Assembly: GCF_024166365.1 (NCBI RefSeq)
Contig: NC_064826.1
Span: 64,683,001-64,747,000, forward strand
DNA: 64,000 nucleotides
Reading direction: 5' to 3'
DNA from: Elephas maximus indicus
Lineage: Eukaryota > Chordata > Mammalia > Proboscidea > Elephantidae
Part shown: one piece after another, positions 34,330 through 46,480 of the stretch
Numbering within the stretch: the stretch's first letter is position 1
How the letters are laid out: each line of letters opens with the position of its first letter
Notes under the pieces: generated by a model
Told to the model about the DNA's origin: nothing
Seen by the model: the letters and a program-made list of their open reading frames with translations, nothing else
The model's database searches: none
Made by a program: the position numbers and the translations under genes

Positions 34330-35180
34330 TTTTTATTGTACTTTAGAAGAAGGTTTGTAGAACAAACTAGCTACTTAGTAAACACTTAGTACACATATTG
34401 TTTTATGACATTGGTTAACAACCCCATGACATGTCAACACTCTCCTTTCTTGAGCTTGGGTTCCTTATTAATGACTTTCCTGTTGCCTCCTGCCTTCTAG
34501 TCCTTGCCCCTGGGTTGGTCTGCCCCTTTAGTCTTGTTTTGTTTTATGGACCTGTCTAATAATATTTGGAGAAAGCAAAAACCACAGAACTGACTTCATT
34601 ACTGAGCTAAAAGGGTGTTTGGTGACCATATTCTCAGGGTTTCTCCAGTTTATGTCAGACCAGTAAGCCTGGCCTTTTTTGTTCTACATTTTTCTCCAGC
34701 TCTGTCCAGGACCCTTATTGTGATCCCTGTCAGAGCAGCCAGTGGTGGTAGCCGGGCACCATGTGATTGTACTGGGCTCAGTCTGGTGGAGGCCGTGATA
34801 GTTGTGATCCATTAGTCCTTTGGACTAATCTTTTGCTTGTATCTTTAGTTTTCTTCATTCTCCCTTGCTCCTGAAGGGGTGAGACCAATGGAGTATCTTA
34901 GATGGCCACTTGTAGGCTTTTAAGACACCAGATGCGACTCACCAAAGTAGAATGTAGAACATTTTTTAAAAAAACTATCTTATCCCAATTGAGCTAAATG
35001 TTCTCTGAGGCCATGGTCCCCAAAGCCCTTAGCCCAGCAATTCAGTCCCTCAGGGAGTTTGGTTGTGTCTACGGAGCTTCTGTGACCTTGCCTTGAACAA
35101 GCTGAGCTGGCTTCCCCAGTATTGTGTACTGCCTTACCCTTCACCAAAGTTACCACTTATCTAGTGTCTATTTAGTTGCC
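34330..35180 (-). mobile_element. L1-type 3' end, antisense copy
   Basis: Reverse complement of the family at 6041-6907: 'attgtactttagaagaagg' (3' end), 'ccttgcccctgggttgg', 'ctccagctctgtccagg', 'tggtggaggcc', 'gatggccacttgtagg' and 'cagtattgtgtactgcctta'. The order matches the plus-strand copy throughout. Non-coding. Confidence 0.78.
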
Positions 35181-35505
35181 TAACATATCTTTGTTCATTT
35201 ATTTTCACCCTTTTTTGTTCTTGTGTTCATAATATGTCTAGATTTTATTTCTTAAACCAATCTGAGAGTCGGACTTTTCATAGAATAATTCAAGCCAATT
35301 ACTTAATCACTTTGATTTTATTTTCTCCCACTTACTTATATTTATTCTTCAGTATATTTTAGTAACAGTCTTCTCCCTCTATTTGTTTCTTGCATTGGTC
35401 CTTCTTAAAATTATTTTTCCCTTAGGAATTTATTCTATTATATAGTTGTGTTTTAATTAACCATATTTAAACCTCTATGTTTCTCTATTGAGATGCCGAA
35501 ATGAA

Positions 35506-37002
35506 GTTGTTGTTGTTCTTGTTAGGTGCCATTGCATTGGTTCTGACTCATAGCGACCCTATGTACTACAGAACGAAACACTGCCCCATCCTGTACCATG
35601 CTCACAATCGTTGTTATGCTTGAGCACATTGTTGTAGCCACTGTGTCGATCCATCTTGTTGAGGGTCTTACTCTTTTTTGCTGACCCTCTACTTTAGCAG
35701 GCATGATGTCCTTCTCCAGGGACTGATCCCTCTCGATAACATGTCCAAAGTGTGTAAGACATAGTCTTGGCATCCTTGCTTCTAAGGAGTGTTCTGGTTA
35801 TACTTCTTCCAAGACAGATTTGTTCACTCTTTTGGCAGTCCAGGGTATATTTAACATTCTTCACCAACACCACAATTCAAAGGCATCAATTCTTCTTCGG
35901 TCTTCCTTATTCATTGTCCAGCTTTCGTATGCATATGATGTGACTGAAAATACCATGGCTTGGGTCAGAGGCACCTTAGTCTTCAAGGCAACATCTTTGC
36001 TTTTCAACACTAAAGATGTCCTTTGCAGCAAAATCACCCAGCGCAATGTGTCTTTTGGTTTCTTGACTGCTGCTTCCATGGGTGTTGATTGTGGATCCAA
36101 GTAAAATAAAATCATTGACAACCTCAATCTCTTCTTCGTTTATCATGATGTTGCTTATTGGTCCAGTTGTGAGGATATCTTGTTTTCTTTATTTTGAGGT
36201 GTAATCCATAGTGAAGGCTATGATCTTTGATGTTCATCAGTAAGTGGTTCAAGTTTTTTCACTTTCAGCAAGCAAGGTTGTGTCAGCTGCATAACGCAGA
36301 TTGTTAATGAGTGTTCCTCCAATCCTGATGCCCCATTCTTCTTTATTTATTTAGTCTAGCTTTTTGGATTATTTGCTCAGTGTACATTAAATAGATATGG
36401 TGAATGGATACAACCCTGATGCACACTTTTCCTAACTTTAAACCATGCAGTATCCCCTTGTTCTGTCCGAACAACTGCCACTTGTTGTATACGTTCCTCA
36501 TGAGCACAATTAAGTGTTCTGAAATTCCCATTCTTCGCAATGTTATCCATAATTTGTTATGATCCACACAGTCGAGTGCCTTTGCATAGTCAATAAAACA
36601 CAGGTAGATACTCTTCTGGTATTATCTGCTTTCAGCCAGGATCCATCTGACATCAGCAATAATACCCCTGATTCTACATCTTCTTCTGAATCTGGCCTGA
36701 ATTTCTGGCAGCTGCTTTTGAATGATCTTCAGTAAAATTTTACTCACCTGTGATATTAATGATATTGTTCGACAATTTCCGCATTTGGTTGGATCACCTT
36801 TCTTGGGAATAGGCATAAATATGGATCCTTCCTCCAGTCAGTTGGCCAGGTAGCTGTCTTCCAAATTTCTTGGCATAAATGAGTGAGCACTTCCAGCACT
36901 GCATCTGCTTGTTGAAACATCTCAATTGATATTCTGTCAATTCCTGGAGCCCCGTTTTTCACCAATGCCTTCAGTGCAGCTTGGACCTCTTCCTTCAGTA
37001 TC
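35506..37002 (-). mobile_element. RTE LINE, 3' half (RT domain to tail)
   Basis: On the minus strand this reads from the start of the RT domain (...LKEEVQAALKALVKNGAPGID...) through ...SRIDI, IIQKQLPEIQARF, DVRWILAESR, ...HNKLWITLRRMGISEHLIVLMRN, to the 3' end ('gaccctatgtacta' in antisense, 'ttgttgttgttcttgttagg' at 35510-35526). The YADD box has lost its first Asp (about 36285). This is the 3' half of a twin-primed insertion whose 5' half follows in the opposite orientation at 37003. The open frame that starts at 37094 crosses the junction, so its first 30 residues are not RTE protein. Confidence 0.93.
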
Positions 37003-38706
37003 ACGTGTCTGTCAGTTTGTTGTACTGTAGGGGCTTGTGTGTTGCTGTGCTGTTGGAAGCTATGCCACTGGTTTTCAGATACCAACAAGATCACCCATGG
37101 TGGACAGGTTTCAGCTGAGCTCCTAGACTAAGACAAACTAGGAGGAAGGACCCGGCAGTCTACTTCTGAAAAGAATTAGTCGGTGAAAATCTTATGAATA
37201 GCAGTGGAAGATTGTCTGATATAATAGTGCTGGAAAATGAGCCTCCCAGGTTGGAAGGCATTCAAAAGACGACGGGGGAAGAGATGCTTCCTCAAAGTAG
37301 AGTCAACCTTAATGATTAGATGGAGTCAAGCTTTCGGGACTTTCATTTGCTGATGTGGCATGACTCAAAATGAGAAGAAACAGCTGCAAACATCCATTAA
37401 TAATGGAAATGCAGAATGTATGAAGTATGAATTTAGGAAAATTAGAAACTGTCAAAAATGAAATGGAACACATAAATATTGATATGTTGGGCTGAAATGA
37501 AATGGTATTGACCATTTTGAATTGGACAATCATCTGGTTTACTATGCCAGGAATGACAGCTTGAAGAGGAATGGTGTTACATTCATCATCAGAAAGAACA
37601 TTTCAAGATCTATCCTGAAGTACAATGCTGTCAGTGATAGGATAATAACCATACACCTACAAGGAAGACCAGTTAATAAGACTATTATTCAAATTTAGTT
37701 TGAGTATTATTCAAATTTAATTTGAGTATTATTTAAATTAAGGCCACAGATGAAGAAATTGAAGATTTTTACTAGCTTCTGCAGTCTAAAATTGATCAAA
37801 CATGCAGTCAGGATGCATTGATAATTGCTGGTAGTTTGAATGCAAAAGTTGGAAACAAAAAAGAAGGATCCGTAGCTGGAAAATATGACTTTGGTGATAG
37901 AAACGATGCCAGAGATTTCATGATAGTATTTTGCCAGACCAACAACTTCTCCGTTGCAAATACCTTTTTCACCAACATAAATGATGACTATACATGTGGC
38001 CCTTGCCAGATGGAATACACAGAATCAAATCGACTACATCTGTGGAAAGGGACAATGGAAAAGCTCAATATCACCTGTCAGAACAAGGCCAGGGGCCAAC
38101 TGCGGAACAAACCATCAATTGCTCATATGCAAGTTCAAGCTGAAACAGCAGAAAATTAGAACAAGTCAATGAGAGCCAAAGTATGACCTTGAGTATATCT
38201 CACCTGAATTTAGAGACTGTCTCAAGAATAGATTTGACGCATCGCATTTAACCCTAATGACCAAAGACCAGAGCAGTTGTGGAATGACATCAAGGACATC
38301 ATCCATGAAGAATGTGAGGGGTCATTAAAAAGACAGGAAAGAAAGAAAAGATCAAAATGGATGTCAGAAGAGACTCTGAAACTTGCTATTGAACGTTGAG
38401 TAGCAAAAGCAAAAGGAAGATATGATGAAGTAAAAGAAAACTGAACAGAAGATTTCAAAGGGCAGCTGCAGAAGATGAAATAAAGGATTATATGACATTT
38501 GCAAAGAGCTGGAGATAGAAAACCAAAAGGGAAGAATATGCTCGGCATTTCTCAAGCTGAAAGATCTGAAGAAAAATTTCAAGCCTGGAGTTGCAGTAGT
38601 GAAAGATTCCATGGGGAAAATATTAAATGATGCAGGAAGCATCAAAAGAAGATGGAAGGAATACACAGAGTCATTATACCATAAAGGATTGGTTGATGTT
38701 CAACCA
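37003..38706 (+). mobile_element. RTE LINE, 5' half (5' UTR, endonuclease), inverted
   Basis: Plus-strand RTE 5' UTR (37003-37380) is followed by the AP-like endonuclease: ...NGVTFIIRKNISRSILKYNAVSDRI...LQGRPVNKTIIQ (37570-37695), IIAGSLNAKVGNKKE (37818-37860, the family GDFN box degraded to GSLN), QIDYICGKGQWKSS and RTRPGANCGTNHQLLICKFKLK (38020-38150), which contains the Asp and His of the active-site blocks. The linker ...SIKRRWKEYTES then ends at 'gttgatgttcaacc', about 32 bp before the point where the minus-strand half begins. A ~40-bp 'caaattt...gagtattattc' duplication lies at 37687-37737. Not functional. Confidence 0.9.
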
Positions 38707-38714
38707 AAATGAAA

Positions 38715-39595
38715 TAATGATTATTTATTACTCTGCCCCAACTCCCTCTCCTATCTGTCCTAGCTTTTCTGAGTTTGGAGATTTCTGGTCTCTCTCTTCT
38801 GAACTAGAAAGTACAGTTGTGGAAGCAGGATATACGCTCAGATATTTTCTGGGTCTCTTAGATACTCTAAACGAATGTAGAAAGAATGGAGCTAATAGAG
38901 AATAAGTTTAAAGGGGAAATATTTTCCTTCAGAAAGTAGCTGCAGTGAGAAGGTAGTGTCCAGCCAGTTTCCCTGTTACTGATTCTCTTCCCGTCAGAGG
39001 GCTGCATCAGTTCCCTATTGCATTGTCCCTTGGCCAAAGGTCAAGTGTTCATTGGCAATGATTGGAATTATTTAAACCTTAACGTCTGCTTACAATTAGT
39101 ATGAATCCTTCCAAGATTCTGATATATGATGAATTCTAATCCTTAGTTTCCAGAGCCATTGCACATTTTCCTAATGTGTGTTTTCTTAGATATTTCATTA
39201 CATTTATGGAGGGTTTTTGTGGCTATTGAAAATATAATACACAATATTGCCCTTGAAAAATGCAGAAAAGCCCCCAAAAGAAAATACCCAAAATCTTTCT
39301 ACCTAGAAATAATCACTGTTATCATTTTATTATTTCAGTTCTGATTCTGTATTTATTTTTGTAAAGCTACAGTCTATTTGAAAACTGTTCTGTATTTTGG
39401 AATCTAACGATGTCTTGAATATTTTAGAATTCTATTCAATATTCTTCAACAGCATAATTTTTGTTGCTACTAAATATTCCACCTGTAATTCCCAGAAAAT
39501 TACTTTAAAGTTTATCAGTATAGAGTTATTCTGATATATTTTTATACCTTTTAGTATACTCTCAACTATGCTTTTAAGAACTTCATTCTTAAAGT
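38715..39595. other. Unassigned sequence
   Basis: No gene or named repeat; the 92-codon frame at 38627-38905 is partly RTE tail and partly chance. Confidence 0.4.
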
Positions 39596-39599
39596 CATT

Positions 39600-40620
39600 C
39601 GTGTTTCTTTTTTTTTTTACTGTACACTTTAAAAAATCTTTTTAATAAAACTTTATTTTAATACAATTTTAAACTCATATAAAAGTTAAATGAATAGGAC
39701 AGAAAACTCCCATATGCCCTTTTCCCAAATTCACCAATTATTTACATTTTGTACTATAGGCTGTATTATTATATATTTGTATTATTATGTATAAAATGTA
39801 AATTTTATTCATATGTATGTATATGTGTGTGTGTATATAAATATAAAATATAACTTTTTTTTGCTAAAAATTTTGAATTAAAGTTGAGGTTGAAGATATC
39901 ATGCCTATCCCGCCCCCAATACTTCAGTGTGTATTTCCTAAGAACAAAGATATTTTCTTACCTAACCACACTATAGTTGTCAAAATCAGGAAATGGAACA
40001 TCAGTACACTATTTTTGAATCCACCATCCATATTCTGGATGGGCCTGCTGAGAACACCAAACAGCCAGTGTTTGTTGTAGACCATGTTGCCTGGGAAGTC
40101 TTCCCCAGTCACTTCCACCGCCCCTCTTCTCAGCTCAGTGGTGGTGACCAAGGGTTGTGGTCCATGCATTTACAAGGGCTCTTCATTTATTCTTTGACAT
40201 ATTCCTATGATTCCTGGAACACTTCCTTATCTTCTGGTAGAACAAAATATTTTAGACTCATAACTCTCTCTGCCCCAGGCCTGGAGTCCACCGTTTTTCC
40301 AAGAAAACCTGGTTCTTTTTAGTGGAGAATGGTATTTAGACACCAAGACGTGGGTGTTTTGTATGCTCATTACTACTGATGTGTCATTGCTTCTAGTCCC
40401 TTACAGCAAAGACAAATATGAAATACCTGTATCTTTTTTATTTATCTATCTATCCATTATACCTATATTTATTTCTGTATCTATATCACTATATACGTAT
40501 CTAAATTAATAACTATGAATTGCAGTTCTAAACCAGTACCACAGGACACATATTGGTCTTTCACTTTTCCATATTTCTATTCCTCTTCTACTTTTCAAGA
40601 ACTTTGAGAAACCTAGCTTC
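39600..40620 (-). mobile_element. Ancient L1ME-type 3' region, antisense
   Basis: Wording such as 'catatgcccttttcccaaattc', 'ttacctaaccacactatag', 'ggcctggagtccaccg', 'ggttctttttagtggagaa' and 'atggtatttagacaccaag' in this order is that of an old mammalian L1 3' region read in reverse. Non-coding. A TA/TG-rich microsatellite lies at 39800-39850. Confidence 0.6.
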
Positions 40621-40799
40621 CATTATCCTCCATATTTTTACATATTTTCTCAAGCCTAGAATATACTGAAGTTAAAAATAAATAAATAAAATAAATTTTT
40701 TTTTTTTTTACTTTCAGAATTACTAACCTACGCCACTGAGAAAAGTAAATTTACTAGCGACATTTCAATATTTATTTGTGGATTGGTTGGTTTATTTTA

Positions 40800-41090
40800 G
40801 GTAAAATGTATATACAGTAAGCCGCACAAAACCTAAGTCCACAACTGATGAGTTTGACAAGTGCATATGTACGTATAATTCACATCCTATAAAAATAAAA
40901 ATTCTGTCAACACTGCACACGGGCAACCATTGTTCTCATTTTTTTTTTCACCATCTATTGGTTTTGCCTGATGTAAAACTTCATGTAAATAGAATCACAC
41001 AGTATGTACTCTTTTCTTTCCAGCTTCTTTCATTCAGCATGTCTATGAAATTCATCCATGTTGTCATGTTTATTAGTATCAAAAGCCAGC
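40800..41090 (-). mobile_element. L1 3' UTR fragment, antisense
   Basis: 'gtttgacaagtgcatatgta', 'catgtaaatagaatcacaca' and 'ttcattcagcatgtctatg' followed by 'attcatccatgttgt' are antisense L1M 3' UTR phrases. Confidence 0.7.
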
Positions 41091-41695
41091 TCTTAGATTT
41101 ATCTACCATCTAAAATTTCCTTGTTAATAATTTAATATTTTCTTTTACCTGTATTAATTTCTTTTTTCTATTGTTCTAGAACTGGATCTTGTTTAATGTC
41201 TTGGATTTAATGCTTGTTTTATTTACTTTCATTTCTACCTGCTTCCTCCTTGATATATCAAAAGTGTATTTAGGATTATTGCTATGAATTTTGTCCCTGA
41301 GTCTACCTGCGGCTACAACTCATATCTTAAAAAGAAAAGTATCTTTAATAATTTTATTGACACTATTTGCAAAATACTTTGTAATGGCAGTGACTCCCTA
41401 ATGTATTTTTTCCACTCCACGTAAAGATTCCAAGTGCCCACTGCCCACCACCTCCACCCACCCACAACCTAACACTTTCACATTCTTCAAAACTTCAATT
41501 TGGGGACTGAGAGAGATTCTTCAGGATTTCCTCTACTTCAGTCCTACAGCATCATACCTTTCCCTCAAGAGGAGGAATTAGAATTTAACTTAATGTCTAC
41601 CTCAATGTCATTCTATCTTCATTATGCCTAATAGAAATCATATCTTGTTTATGGCTCATGTACATCATTCTCTAGTTTTCAGTGTTGTACCAGGC
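41091..41695. other. Unassigned sequence
   Basis: No gene or clear repeat. A C-rich stretch, 'cccaccacctccacccaccc', lies near 41442. Confidence 0.4.
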
Positions 41696-41699
41696 CACC

Positions 41700-42330
41700 T
41701 CGGTTTTCCATAAACTTTTTATAAAATTGTTTTATTGTGGTAAATACAAAAAAAAACAACAAAACCCACTGCCGTCGAGTAGCTTCCGACTCATAGCAAC
41801 CCTAGAGGACAGAGTAGAACTGCCTGATAGAGTTTCTAAGGAGTGCCTGGTGGATTTGAACTGCTGACCTCTTGGTTAGCAGCCATAGCACTTAACCACT
41901 ACGCCACCAGGGTTTCCACTGTGATAAATATGTATATCAAAAAAGTTTGCCAATTCAACTTTTTTTTTTAATGCACAGTTCAGTGCCATTGATTACGTTC
42001 ATCATGTACAGCCATCATCACTATCCTTTTCAAATTGTTCTGCCACCATTAACAGAAACTCAGTGTCTCCTAAGCATAGATTCCACTTTCCCCCTCCTTT
42101 CCATCCCTGGTAACCATTAATAAACTTTCTTCTCTATGTATTTGCCTATTTCATGTGAATGATATCATACAATATTTGTCCTTTTGTGACTGACTTATTA
42201 CTCTGCATAATGTTTTCAAGGCTCGTTCATATTGTGGCATGAATCAGGACTTCATTTCTCTTTATAGCAGAGTACCATATTTTGTTTATCTATTCGTCTG
42301 TTGATGTTTATATCCTTCTTGATGAAAGAA
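41700..42330 (-). mobile_element. L1 3' UTR, antisense, split by an AfroSINE
   Basis: Antisense L1M text: 'gttttattgtggtaaata' | SINE | 'gtgataaatatgtatatc', 'acagttcagtgccattgat', 'aacagaaactcagtgtctcc', 'tttgcctatttcatgtgaat' and 'tcatacaatatttgtccttt'. Old and non-coding. Confidence 0.82.
41747..41918 (-). mobile_element. AfroSINE (reverse) inside L1
   Basis: Full length ('cccactgccgtcgagtagc' to 'cgccaccagggtttcc') with an A-rich tail at 41747-41765. It is flanked by 'ttgtggtaaata' and 'ctgtgataaata', an imperfect target duplication within the L1. Confidence 0.95.
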
Positions 42331-43100
42331 AAACAGATTCTGAGATATTAGAGTGAGTGATAAGGTGAATCCACTGCTGGGCAAGGCAGAGAAAATCTGA
42401 TCTAACATACAGAAGTGAGGTTCTGAAAGATGAGGCATTCCCACTAACTATCAAAGAATAACTAAGACAATTAGTTTAAAGAATTGGAGATCGATTTATT
42501 CAAATGCATATAAAGAGACAGAGAATAGCTTCTGTGAAAACTGTCTCCTCAAGCAAGGACAAAGATAGAATTTATAAAGGCAAACCCATGAAGTTTCACT
42601 GGGAAAAGATTAATCAGCTAAAGTAAGAACTGGGCTTGTTACTCTAGGATTATGTGATTGGAGCAGAGCTTAGGTCAGTTTTTGTGATCCAGCTCTGTTT
42701 GTGAGTGTAAGGAACTGTGTTGAAAAATCCATTAGGTTAAGTCAAAATAGTATAGTTGAGTCAGAATGCATCAAGCTAAAATTTTTGCTCATTCTGGTCA
42801 GTTTTCTGAGAAAAAAAAAATACACTGGTCCCTTCCTATACTCTGTCTGCTTAGCTATCTTTCAGTCTCACACACCTCCAAGTTCAGGGTCAGGCAGCAA
42901 ACAAGTCCATGTACAAAAGCTCAAAGCACAGCAACAATTTCTATAGTCATTTTGTTCATATTGGCCAGGATTTACAAAGGTGAGTTTGATTCTCAGGCTC
43001 AAGGATTCATGTCACTTAAAAATGTCATTATGAATATTTTAGGGAGAAAGACAGTTTGCACTTACTCTTCACTTTACTAGGAATTATCATATTTAAATTA
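42331..43100. other. Unassigned sequence, possible old LTR
   Basis: 42470-42960 has an LTR-like look when read in reverse ('gatcgatttattca' near 42492) but no family match I can defend. No gene. Confidence 0.35.
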
Positions 43101-43118
43101 TATATAAAAGATTTATAT

Positions 43119-43800
43119 TTTGTTGAGGGTTGCTTTGTGGCCTAAAATGTGGTCTATTCTGGAAAACGTTTCATGTGCATTGGATAAGAATGTGTACTTT
43201 GCTGCTGTTGGGTGGAGTGTTCTTTATGTCTATGAAGTTAGGTTGGTTGATTGTGGCCTTTAGATCTTCTGTATCTTGTTGAGTTTCTTTCTAGATGTTC
43301 TGTCCTTTATTGAGAGTGGTGTGTTGAAGTCTCCTACTGTTATTGTGGAACTGTCAATTTATCTTTTCGGTGCTGTTAGAGTTTGTTTTATATATTTCGG
43401 AGCCCTGTCATTGGGTGTGTAGATATTTATTATGGTTACATCTTCATGGTGGATTGTCTCTCTAATCATTACATAATGTCCTTCTTTGTCTTTTATGGTG
43501 GATTTTATTTTAAAGTCTGTTTTACCTGAGATTAGTATTGCCATTCCTGCTCTTTTTTTGGTTGCTGCTCACTTGATATATTTTCCCATCCTTTGATTTT
43601 TAATATAGTATGTCTTTGTTTCTAAGGTATGTCTCTTGTAGACAGTGTATTGACGGGTCTTGTTTTTTTTTGTTGTTTGTTTCTTTGTTTTGTTTTTTAA
43701 TCCATTCCTTCACTCTCTGTCTCTTTATGGGTGCACTTAAGCTATTTACATTCAGTGCAATTATTGATAAATATGAGTTTATTGCTGCCATTTTGTAGTG
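43119..43800 (-). pseudogene. L1 ORF2 endonuclease domain remnant
   Basis: The N-terminal piece (43600-43791) starts MAAINSYLSIIALNVNSLSA. It keeps the Asn of the LNVN block and the QET block with the catalytic Glu. A second piece (43359-43544, after a frameshift) has VAILISGKTDFK-like, DKEGHYVMI and IINIYTPNDRAPKYIKQ sequence. Further on are VGDFNTPLS and RIDHILGHKA, the last blocks of the AP-type endonuclease. About nine extra residues rich in Asn and Lys lie between EWIKKQ and QDPS, coded by a T/G-rich stretch near 43662-43700. In-frame stops make it inactive. It normally nicks target DNA for L1 insertion. Confidence 0.85.
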
Positions 43801-44049
43801 CTTTTTTTTTTTTTTTGTGGCACTGACGTTTTCTTTGTTCTCCTTACTCTCCTGTGCTGAATTCCTTTTGTTTGTGTATTTTTGTTTTTGTGGATTTTAT
43901 GTTTATTGAGACTTCACGTTTTTCCTCTTTATTTTCATAAGTAGGTTTGTTAACTTTCTTTGTGGTTACCTTGAAATTTACCCCATCTTCCTAAGTTTGA
44001 ACCAGTCTTTTATTACTTAATATTGCCTTGACTTCTTCTCCATTTGAAA

Positions 44050-45275
44050 GTTCTATATCTATACCATTTATTCCTTCTTTTATTGAGCTGATGCTGTTGT
44101 CATTTACAGATTGACCTTTCTGGTTCCCTGTTGTAAATCTTTTAGTTTTGTTTTATTCTTGGGAGTTCTTTACCTAGGTTGGTATCTAGGCGATGCAGTC
44201 TTGCGTTCAGGCTGTTGAACTAGATTCAGGCTGTTGTCTAATGTTGCTGATTCTCTAACTGAAGGGTTTCCTTTAATAATTTGGTTTGGTTTTTACATAT
44301 TCCCTTAATTTCTGATTATCTGGAAATGTCTTAATTTAGCCATCATATTTGAGCAAGAGCTCCACAGAATATATTACTTTTGGCTGACAGTTTTTTTTCT
44401 TTCAAGATTTTATGTGTCATCCCATTGCCTTCTTGCCTGCGTGGTTTCTGCCAAGTAATCAGAGCTCAGTCTTATTGTTTCCCCTCTGCATGTGACTTTT
44501 CATTCTTCTTGAGCTGCTCTCAGGATTCTTTTTGTCCCTGGTTTTAGAGAGTGTGATTATGATATGCCTTGGTGATTTTCTTTTGAGGTCTATCCTATAT
44601 GGGGTTCGTTGACCTACTTGGATGGTCAGGTTTTCATCTTTCATGATATTAGGGAAGTTTTCTGTCAGCAAATCTTCAGTGATCCTCTTTGTGTTTTCTG
44701 TTTTCTTCCCCTATTCTGTAACTCTGATCACACACAGATTTTTGCTTTTGATTGTATCCCACATCTTTCTCAGGGCTTCTTCACCTGTCTTTGTTCTTTT
44801 CTCTGATTTTTCCTCAAAGTGGTGTCCAAGAATTTGTTTTCAATTTCACTGATCCTGCCTTCCATTGTTTCAAATTTGTTCCTACAACTTTCCATGGCAC
44901 TGTTTCTGAAATTCTGTTGTTTATCTTTTGGATTTCTAATTGCTGTTTTTGTATGATTTCTAGTTGTTTATTTTGGCGTTTTGTTCCTGTTTTATTTTCC
45001 TAAATTATTCCATTGTTTTGTCTGTCTCTTCCATGATTTTGTCTATTTTTTCCCCTATTTTTGTCTGCATTTTCCTTCCTATCCTGAAGATCCCTGAGTA
45101 TTAGAGTTTTGAATTCCCTATCAGGTAGTTCTAGTGCCTTTTCTTCTACTGGAAGGTCATCTGGTGTTTTATTTTTGAGTGCTTTCTGGAGCCACCCTGT
45201 CTGGTTTTTTCTTAATATGTTTTGATGTAGTCTGCTGTCTCTGAGACATTCAGGAATTATTTCCTTCATTTATTG
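44050..45275 (-). pseudogene. L1 ORF1 remnant (RNA-binding protein)
   Basis: The best-preserved segment (44459-44671) reads ENFPNIMKDENLTIQ, QRTPYRID and SPRHIIITLSKTRDK, the RRM/C-terminal part of L1 ORF1p. 45000-45269 holds charged, Lys/Asp/Arg-rich sequence, including LRDLQDRKENADKNRGK, consistent with the N-terminal and coiled-coil region. The C-terminal continuation lies around 44050-44450 in broken frames. ORF1p is the trimeric L1 RNA chaperone. This copy is frameshifted. Confidence 0.78.
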
Positions 45276-45639
45276 ATTGTAGATTTGTTTGTTTCATTCT
45301 ACTTTTTTGTTTTATTTGGTTCTGCCTGGGCAGGAGGTCTGGACATTCTTTGTTGTTTGCTTGTCTGTATGCACGATACTTCTCACCACATTGTCCAGGT
45401 GGGCAAGGCTGGTTGCTCAACTATGGTGCAGCAGGACAAGTCCAGCAGAAGGGGAGGGGCAGGGATGGGTTGTTTACATCACATACTGGGGCTGTCAGAG
45501 CAGGGCTGGAAGGCAGTACAGGGTGGGGTTTGGTGGTCTGTGCCTGTGCCACTTGGGATGTGGTGCTCAGTGCATGGCGCAGATAGGCAGGAGGGAAGGG
45601 AGAGGATGTGATGTGTACAGCTAAGTGAAAGAAGAGAAA

Positions 45640-46480
45640 GAAGAGAGAGAAACAGGGTCCAAAAAATTGTGCTGAGGGAGCCTGCCAGTGGAGTGGCATG
45701 GACTCAGGGAAGCCGTGTGCTGGTGGCTTTCTAACCAGGTAGTGTGGCACAGCCCATTAAGAAGGGGGCAGAGACAGTACACATGACTAGGTGGATAGGA
45801 GAGAGCAAAGGAAGGAAAAGAGAGAGATAAGAAACTGGAAAAAAAAAAAAAAGGCACATGCAGTGAAGTGGTCCGGAGAAAGGAAAGGGAGTAAAGCAGA
45901 GTAAGACAAGGAACCAAGAAAAAAATGCACACCGAGGGAGCCCACTGGTGTAACAGTGTGGACTGGGGAGGCTGTGTGCCAGCAGCTCCCGAGCCAAGCA
46001 GTGTGCCATAGCCCATAAAAAAGTGGTGAAAACAACACATGATGCCAGGTGATTGGGAGAAAGGAAAGGAAGATAGAGTCGAGAAACCAAGAAAAAAAAT
46101 GCCCCAAGGGAGCCCACCAGTGTGACTGCGTGGACTAGGGAAGCAGTGTGCTGGTGGCTCACCAGTCCAGCAGTATGGCACAGCCTGTCAGAAAGCAGCA
46201 AAGGTGGCACATGTGGCCAGGGGATCAGGAGAAAGGAAAGGAAGGAAGGCAGAGAGAAACAAGAAACTGAGAAAAGAAATGCCCTGAGGGAGCCTACCGA
46301 CATGGTGGCGGAGACTGGGGAAGTAGCTCCCCAGCCAAGCAGTGCGGCACAGCCCATCAAGGGGTACAGATGGCATACGGCACCAGCTGGGTGGGAAAAG
46401 GGAAAGGAAGGATGTGAGAGAGAGACGAAACAAAAAGAAGCCAAAACAAAACAAAACAAAAAATGGCACTGAAGAAGCTG
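45640..46480 (-). repeat. L1 5' UTR tandem array, unit about 175 bp
   Basis: A repeated block contains (plus-strand wording) 'gagggagcc', 'ggactgggga', 'cagtgtggcacagccca' and a purine-rich 'gagaaaggaaaggaagg' run, ending in 'aagaaaaaaatg'. The 'gggagcc' marker occurs near 45678, 45937, 46108 and 46287, with a degenerate one near 46465. The spacings are about 259, 171, 179 and 178. The 259-bp interval includes an extra partial unit around an A13 run (45840-45852). Such monomers act as promoters in some mammalian L1 lineages (mouse is the known case); promoter function here is inference. Confidence 0.8.

Noticed and set aside
36756..37094. A 112-codon minus-strand frame that looks like a complete small RT-related gene
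   Set aside because: Its first 30 codons are antisense RTE 5' UTR and the rest is RT; the frame is an accident of the inversion junction at 37002.
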